From Elusimicrobiaceae bacterium (GTDB lineage Bacteria > Elusimicrobiota > Elusimicrobia > Elusimicrobiales > Elusimicrobiaceae): a stretch of DNA of 64,000 bases. Positions 60,425-64,000 of this stretch are shown here, in pieces. The translations under genes were made by a program, and so were the position numbers. The notes under the pieces are model-generated. The model saw nothing but the letters and a program-made list of their open reading frames with translations. It searched no databases and was not told the DNA's origin. How positions within the stretch are numbered: position 1 is the stretch's first letter; each line of letters opens with the position of its first letter. Where the stretch lies: the NCBI GenBank assembly GCA_016283355.1, contig JAEEMS010000025.1:50817-114816 (forward strand), read 5' to 3'.

Positions 60425-60465
60425 AAATCCCTACGCCACGCAAAGCAGTTTGCGTGGCTCCATCC
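60425..60465. repeat. 41-bp palindromic repeat, copy 2
   Basis: Contains a perfect 10-bp stem GCCACGCAAA / TTTGCGTGGC (60435-60458) around GCAG. The difference from copy 1 (A-T to C-G type changes) keeps the pairing. The whole stretch 60063-60508 holds these repeats and no credible gene. Confidence 0.72.
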
Positions 60466-60473
60466 GTTAAATT

Positions 60474-60503
60474 TTAAGGGCCCCCTTGTGGGAGCCCTTT
60501 AAA
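60474..60503 (-). terminator. Possible terminator after tRNA-Ser
   Basis: On the minus strand GGGCTCCC pairs with GGGGGCCC (one G-T) around ACAA, with TTAAAATTT after it. Confidence 0.55.
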
Positions 60504-60508
60504 TTCAA

Positions 60509-60593
60509 CGGAGAGGGAGGGATTTGAACCCTCGAAACCTTGCGGTTTACAGGTTTTCGAGACCTGCTGTTTCAACCACTCACACACCTCTCC
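60509..60593 (-). tRNA. tRNA-Ser, anticodon CGA
   Basis: A class II tRNA of 85 nt. Acceptor GGAGAGG/CCTCTCC, anticodon stem CAGGT/ACCTG with loop CTCGAAA (anticodon CGA), long variable arm (about TAAACCGCAAGGTTTCG) and T arm GAGGG-TTCAAAT-CCCTC. Discriminator G, CCA not encoded. Confidence 0.92.
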
Positions 60594-60684
60594 TCTCTAA
60601 CGTGTTGCGGCCCCGAGTGGCTGGGGGAAACACACCTTATTATAGCAAATTTACGGGGATTTCGCCGAAACGCAGCGCGGAAAA

Positions 60685-60710
60685 TAAAAAAGCCCCCGAA
60701 GGGGCTTTTT
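60685..60710 (-). terminator. Terminator after the RDD protein gene
   Basis: The stem AAAAAGCCCC / GGGGCTTTTT around a short loop is followed on the minus strand by six T. Confidence 0.85.
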
Positions 60711-60724
60711 GAAAAGTGCAACCA

Positions 60725-61264
60725 TTACTGGACTGGTGCGCCGGAGACAAGGGCAAAAGCAAAAATTCCTGCCACCAAAATGATCCCAAGGAAAAATAGC
60801 GCCGTGGCAATAATCACCGCAATCATACAGCCGGTTTTTTCTTGCGGGGTCGGGTCCACGACCACACAATGGGCCATTAGGTCGTGCAAACATTGTGTCT
60901 TTTCGGTCCACAAGCAAAACAAAAACCCGATGCCAAGTATGAAACCGGACAAAACTTTCCCTGCGTTACGCCCCAGCGAACGCAAGAAAGAAAGGCGTTG
61001 GCCGTTGAGGTCCGCTACTCGCAAATTAAAGATTCGTTTGCCGAGGGTTCCCTGCCAGGACGAAGATTCCGGCCATACATAATAACCCAAAAATATAGCT
61101 GTGGAAAGCAGCAGTTGCAGAAGTTTTTGCAGTGTTGTCGCTCCGGGGAAAATAGCATAACCGAGGAATGCTACTGTATATTGGAGAACAAAACCGGCAA
61201 TCCCGGCAATAAAACTATCCACCAAGTAAGCGGCGCCGCGTTTCCAAAATGTTGCGTAATTCAT
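60725..61264 (-). CDS. RDD-family membrane protein
   Basis: This 179-residue protein opens with FWKRGAAYLVDSFIAGI, the conserved Arg-Asp pattern of RDD proteins. Two further helices follow, then GTLGKRIFNLRVADLNG and LHDLMAHCVVV at the end of the RDD domain (about 1-140). A last hydrophobic helix (about 147-175) is added at the C-terminus. RDD proteins are small membrane proteins, some linked to ion transport. AAGGAG precedes the ATG. It lies 11 bp after the hydrolase gene and shares its promoter. Confidence 0.87.
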   Translation of the reverse strand: MNYATFWKRGAAYLVDSFIAGIAGFVLQYTVAFLGYAIFPGATTLQKLLQLLLSTAIFLGYYVWPESSSWQGTLGKRIFNLRVADLNGQRLSFLRSLGRNAGKVLSGFILGIGFLFCLWTEKTQCLHDLMAHCVVVDPTPQEKTGCMIAVIIATALFFLGIILVAGIFAFALVSGAPVQ

Positions 61265-61275
61265 AATTTCTCCTT

Positions 61276-62109
61276 TTATAATTTACTTATAAAATCCAGT
61301 ACGGCCGGGCGGAACCAAAACGGGTTGTCGTGGTCGCCGCTGTCGGCAATGAACGTATGTGCGTTCCAGGGGGCTTTGGCAGCCAATGCATTGGTCAGGG
61401 AAGACGGCACAATACGGTCTTTGTTCGAGCCGCCGATGAGCAACGGGGCTTGCACTTTGCCGATAAATTGTGTGGCATCAAACGTTTTATCCCACAACAG
61501 CGGGCGCAAAACAAGGGAAATAATCGGCCCTAAAATTTTGTTGCGTTCCGTGCGGGCCAGGAAATAGAAAGCCATATCGGTTGTGTTGGTAAACGGGCTT
61601 TGCAAAATTACGCCTTTAAAGTGCCAGTCCACATGGCGGGAGGCCAAATAAAGGGCGGGGGAACTGCCCAGCGAAAAACCCCACAAAATAATTTCCTGCG
61701 GAGAAACCAATTTATCTTCCATTAAGAAATTGAGCGCGGATTGTGCATCCTGGTACATATTCGTCTCGGAGGCGTTCCCGCCGGATTTGCCGTACCCGCG
61801 GTAATCAAACACAAGCATACCGTATCCGTCGTGCAAATAGGAGTGTAAATACGTTTGGAACGTGTAAATGTTGTGTTTGTTGCCGTGAAAAATAAGGAAC
61901 GTCGGGCGACCCGGACGGGCGGGGGAATACAACCCGGTTAACGTGTTGCCGTCGACCGCGAGGAAAGAAACTTCCTGGAAGGGTTTTTGCAGGGAATATT
62001 CTTCGCGCGGGAACCCAAAAACAATCGTGTCGGCGGTCTTTTCCAAGAACACGGCCCAGGCCACCAAGAGGATAAACAACAAGATGAGCGGTAAATTGCG
62101 TTTTATCAT
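61276..62109 (-). CDS. Membrane-anchored alpha/beta hydrolase
   Basis: This 277-residue protein has an N-terminal membrane helix (LPLILLFILLVAWAVFL) and an alpha/beta-hydrolase domain with LIFHGNKHN, VFDYRGYGKSGG, nucleophile elbow GFSLGSS, an Asp in GSNKDRIVP and a His in DSGDHDNPF. It is of the BEM46/YhfR type and related to the protein at 20013. I chose the ATG at 62109: TAGGAT lies exactly six bases before it (leaderless pattern), and alternatively AGGA gives it normal spacing. The ATG at 62115 fits neither. Confidence 0.85.
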   Translation of the reverse strand: MIKRNLPLILLFILLVAWAVFLEKTADTIVFGFPREEYSLQKPFQEVSFLAVDGNTLTGLYSPARPGRPTFLIFHGNKHNIYTFQTYLHSYLHDGYGMLVFDYRGYGKSGGNASETNMYQDAQSALNFLMEDKLVSPQEIILWGFSLGSSPALYLASRHVDWHFKGVILQSPFTNTTDMAFYFLARTERNKILGPIISLVLRPLLWDKTFDATQFIGKVQAPLLIGGSNKDRIVPSSLTNALAAKAPWNAHTFIADSGDHDNPFWFRPAVLDFISKL

Positions 62110-62115
62110 GCCCAT

Positions 62116-62143
62116 ATCCTAGCAAAAAAAAACAAATTGCGAA
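62116..62143 (-). promoter_or_regulatory. Promoter with leaderless geometry for the 61276-62109 gene
   Basis: On the minus strand TTCGCA (62138-62143), 16 bp, TAGGAT (62116-62121), six bases (ATGGGC), ATG at 62109. Confidence 0.45.
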
Positions 62144-62157
62144 AGTTTTTTTACACC

Positions 62158-62188
62158 TTGCGCAAAAGGGGAGTGTAATTTGTATAAT
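62158..62188 (+). promoter_or_regulatory. Possible promoter of the mrp gene with a 95-nt leader
   Basis: TTGCGC (62158-62163), 19 bp, TATAAT (62183-62188). The leader (about 62195-62290) is unusually GC-rich for an intergenic stretch and contains short self-complementary parts, but I cannot match it to a known riboswitch. AAAAGGAT precedes the ATG. Confidence 0.45.
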
Positions 62189-62290
62189 ATAAAGGTAACC
62201 TGAGTCACCCGCATGTTCAACCCCGCTAGGCCGGACCTGTTGTAAACTGCATTGACGGAAAAATTATAATACAAAAAAGGATTTGTAATT

Positions 62291-63139
62291 ATGAGCGAGA
62301 ATTGTACCCATCACTGCGAATCGTGCAGTGAGAACTGTAATAGCCGCACCCAAGCCCCGCAAAAATTGGCGCCTAACAAAAGCAGCCGCGTGAATCGTGT
62401 AATTGGGGTGGTGAGCGGTAAAGGCGGGGTGGGGAAATCCCTGGTAACCGGTTTATTGGCGTGCGAAATGGCGCGGCGCGGTTTTAAATGCGGTATTTTG
62501 GACGGCGATATTACCGGCCCTTCTATTCCAAAAATGTTTGGCATCCGTTCGCGGGCTCTGGGAGACGAAATGGGGATTTATCCCGTTACCAGTGAAAAAG
62601 GAATGCAGGTAATGTCCGTCAACGTGCTGTTGGAAGACGTGACCGAACCCGTCATTTGGCGCGGGGCACTCATTACCGGCACGGTGCAACAATTTTGGAC
62701 GGACGTGGTGTGGGATGCGGATTATTTGTTTATTGATATGCCCCCCGGCACCGGGGATGTGACGCTTACGGTGTTTCAATCGTTGCCGTTGGACGGCATT
62801 GTGATTGTGTCCAGCCCGCAAGAATTGGTGCAACTTATCGTCGGAAAAGCGGTAAAAATGGCACAAAAAATGAACGTGCCGATTTTGGGGCTTGTGGAAA
62901 ATATGAGTTTCCTGCGCTGCCCCGATTGCGGAAAAACGGTGGAAATCTTCGGGCCCAGCCAAGCCGAAAAAATGGGCAAAGGATTTCATATTTCGCCGGT
63001 GGTGCGCTTGCCGATAGACCCGCAAGCCGCCCAAGCCGCCGACCGCGGACAAATTGAAAATTACCGCGCACCGCAACTGGATTTATTGGCAGACGCGCTG
63101 AAAAAATTACAGGTAACAAATGAATTGGTGGAAAAATAA
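62291..63139 (+). CDS. mrp: Mrp/ApbC-type iron-sulfur carrier ATPase
   Basis: This 282-residue P-loop ATPase has the deviant Walker A GVVSGKGGVGKS near residue 40, DGDITGPSIPKMFG, DMPPGTGDVTLT and the metal-binding LRCPDCGKTVEIFG (CxxC). The N-terminus has four more cysteines (Cys5, Cys9, Cys12, Cys16), the arrangement of NBP35-type Mrp proteins. It should assemble or carry Fe-S clusters to apo-proteins. The next gene overlaps its end by 20 bp. Confidence 0.93.
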   Translation: MSENCTHHCESCSENCNSRTQAPQKLAPNKSSRVNRVIGVVSGKGGVGKSLVTGLLACEMARRGFKCGILDGDITGPSIPKMFGIRSRALGDEMGIYPVTSEKGMQVMSVNVLLEDVTEPVIWRGALITGTVQQFWTDVVWDADYLFIDMPPGTGDVTLTVFQSLPLDGIVIVSSPQELVQLIVGKAVKMAQKMNVPILGLVENMSFLRCPDCGKTVEIFGPSQAEKMGKGFHISPVVRLPIDPQAAQAADRGQIENYRAPQLDLLADALKKLQVTNELVEK

Positions 63140-64000
63140 AATACGTAATTATACCGTGGTGGTAAGCGTGCTGAGCGTAAGTATGGCGCTACACGGTTTG
63201 CCGCCCGTCAAGTATACCCTTGCAAATACGACCCAACAAGTGGCCCGGGCCGCACGCCGTACGCCTGCGCAACGGGTGTTGGCGCAACTGCGGCGGGATA
63301 CTTCTTTCCGTCCCGGCGTAACTACCCGCTTGCCGTACCGGCCGGTTTCCGTTCCGCAGCAGGAACACGGGAACGTGATTGCTTGGAACGAAATTTTGCG
63401 GCAAATACAATCGCAAAATTATTCGTCGCAATTTTTTTCTTCGTGGTTGCAACAAATTGACCAACCTGCGTATCAAACGCTTCTGTACCGGAACTTTTTA
63501 AGTTTATCGCTGCAAGGGTTGCAACCGGCTCGGGCCGACGAACATTTGTTGTTGGAATATTTGCGCCGCGAAGCCAAGCAACAACTCGCGTTGGTAAAAG
63601 AAACGCCCGCCCCGGAAACGGAAGAACAACCCCGCGACGTAGTATTTATCCGCATGAATGCTCCGGTGGAGGAAGAAGAATTTACCGTCGCAGATGCGGC
63701 AACGAAGGCCGCGGTAGCGTATATCAAAACGCCGCAGCAACAACAAGCGCTGCACCGGTTGGGATTTTGTGTGGCTGCTTTGGGGCTTTACGGCGGGGAA
63801 GCGGAAGCGGAATTTTTACAACAACTTTATGCGCAGGAAAAACAAACCCCTTTGGCCCCCGTTATGATGGCGTGGGTGGCGCGGTCGCTGTTTGCGTTGG
63901 GGGCACAGCAGCAGGCACATGAACTGGTGAAGCAAGCTCCCAAATCCAATTTCAAAAAACAATTAGAATTGTTTGAACAGCGCCGTTTCCCGGCGGTGCA
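63120..64000 (+). CDS. Exported protein of unknown family (cut by window edge)
   Basis: The frame is open from the ATG at 63120, which overlaps the mrp end, to the right edge, giving 293 residues. A signal-peptide-like start (MNWWKNKIRNYTVVVSVLSV then SMALHG) is followed by an Ala/Gln/Arg-rich helical region, an acidic linker (ETPAPETEEQP) and helical repeat-like segments (RLGFCVAALGLYGG, MMAWVARSLFALGAQQQA). These suggest TPR- or HEAT-like repeats. Family unknown; the C-terminus is missing. Confidence 0.75.
   Translation, partial: MNWWKNKIRNYTVVVSVLSVSMALHGLPPVKYTLANTTQQVARAARRTPAQRVLAQLRRDTSFRPGVTTRLPYRPVSVPQQEHGNVIAWNEILRQIQSQNYSSQFFSSWLQQIDQPAYQTLLYRNFLSLSLQGLQPARADEHLLLEYLRREAKQQLALVKETPAPETEEQPRDVVFIRMNAPVEEEEFTVADAATKAAVAYIKTPQQQQALHRLGFCVAALGLYGGEAEAEFLQQLYAQEKQTPLAPVMMAWVARSLFALGAQQQAHELVKQAPKSNFKKQLELFEQRRFPAV

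Noticed and set aside
62200..62265. Resemblance to SRP RNA (AACCCCGC.AGG.CCGGA) in the mrp leader
   Set aside because: The essential GGAA tetraloop with its flanking GGAAGCAGC strand is missing on both strands.

Overview
The window looks like a contiguous piece of a chromosome from a gut-type anaerobic Gram-negative bacterium. Several traits point to the Elusimicrobiota (Elusimicrobiaceae-like). These are near-identical type IV pilin-like N-termini, many small secreted proteins of unknown family, a GlcNAc phosphotransferase route, AdhE fermentation and an arginine decarboxylase/antiporter set. This placement is inference; no rRNA is present to settle it. No phage, insertion sequence or CRISPR array was seen.

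Layout. 1-6.6 kb (minus): MoxR/DUF58/Bat operon, cut by the left edge. 6.6-9.2 kb (minus): three tandem paralogous membrane proteins. 9.3-14.2 kb (plus): nagF-nagE-nagB, a complete GlcNAc uptake and deamination operon. 14.9-16.5 kb (minus): cysE-cysK. 16.6-19.9 kb (plus): OprB-type porin, pyruvoyl arginine decarboxylase and arginine/agmatine antiporter, the gene order of chlamydial aaxABC. 20-24.6 kb: hydrolase, small secreted proteins, two tRNA-Pro genes, a MerR regulator and a cluster of intergenic repeats. 24.8-27.5 kb: adhE. 27.8-31.2 kb: secreted proteins. 31.3-32.9 kb (minus): an EIIA domain fused to NagA. 33-38.9 kb (minus): a giant alpha-2-macroglobulin-like protein. 39-46.4 kb (minus): PAP2, argS, rsfS, LytR_C, nadD-yqeK, FAD oxidoreductase and a WecA/MraY-type transferase. 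47.1-48.1 kb: about 1 kb without genes, holding two repeat copies and a possible structured RNA. 48.1-55.7 kb: three pilin-like genes, flippase, PNP, YraN, RNase HII and secreted proteins. 55.8-60.1 kb (minus): rplS-trmD-khpA-rpsP-rpe-PASTA-fmt housekeeping block. 60.5-64 kb: tRNA-Ser, RDD protein, hydrolase, Mrp and a cut-off secreted protein.

How genes work together. NagF (EIIA-HPr-EI) and NagE (EIICB) import and phosphorylate GlcNAc. NagA, 17 kb away with its own EIIA domain, deacetylates GlcNAc-6-P, and NagB deaminates the product into glycolysis; AdhE can then dispose of acetyl-CoA and NADH. The aax-like trio would take arginine across the outer membrane, decarboxylate it and exchange agmatine for arginine, consuming protons.

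Most unusual signals. (1) A dispersed intergenic hairpin family (23173-23276, 47246-47354, 47099-47201) whose stem bases change in compensating pairs. (2) Palindromes abutting the -35 box of three secreted-protein promoters. (3) Recurrent TANNNT-N6-ATG starts without a Shine-Dalgarno sequence, suggesting leaderless mRNAs. (4) The EIIA-NagA fusion. (5) An aaxABC-like operon in what seems a non-chlamydial genome.
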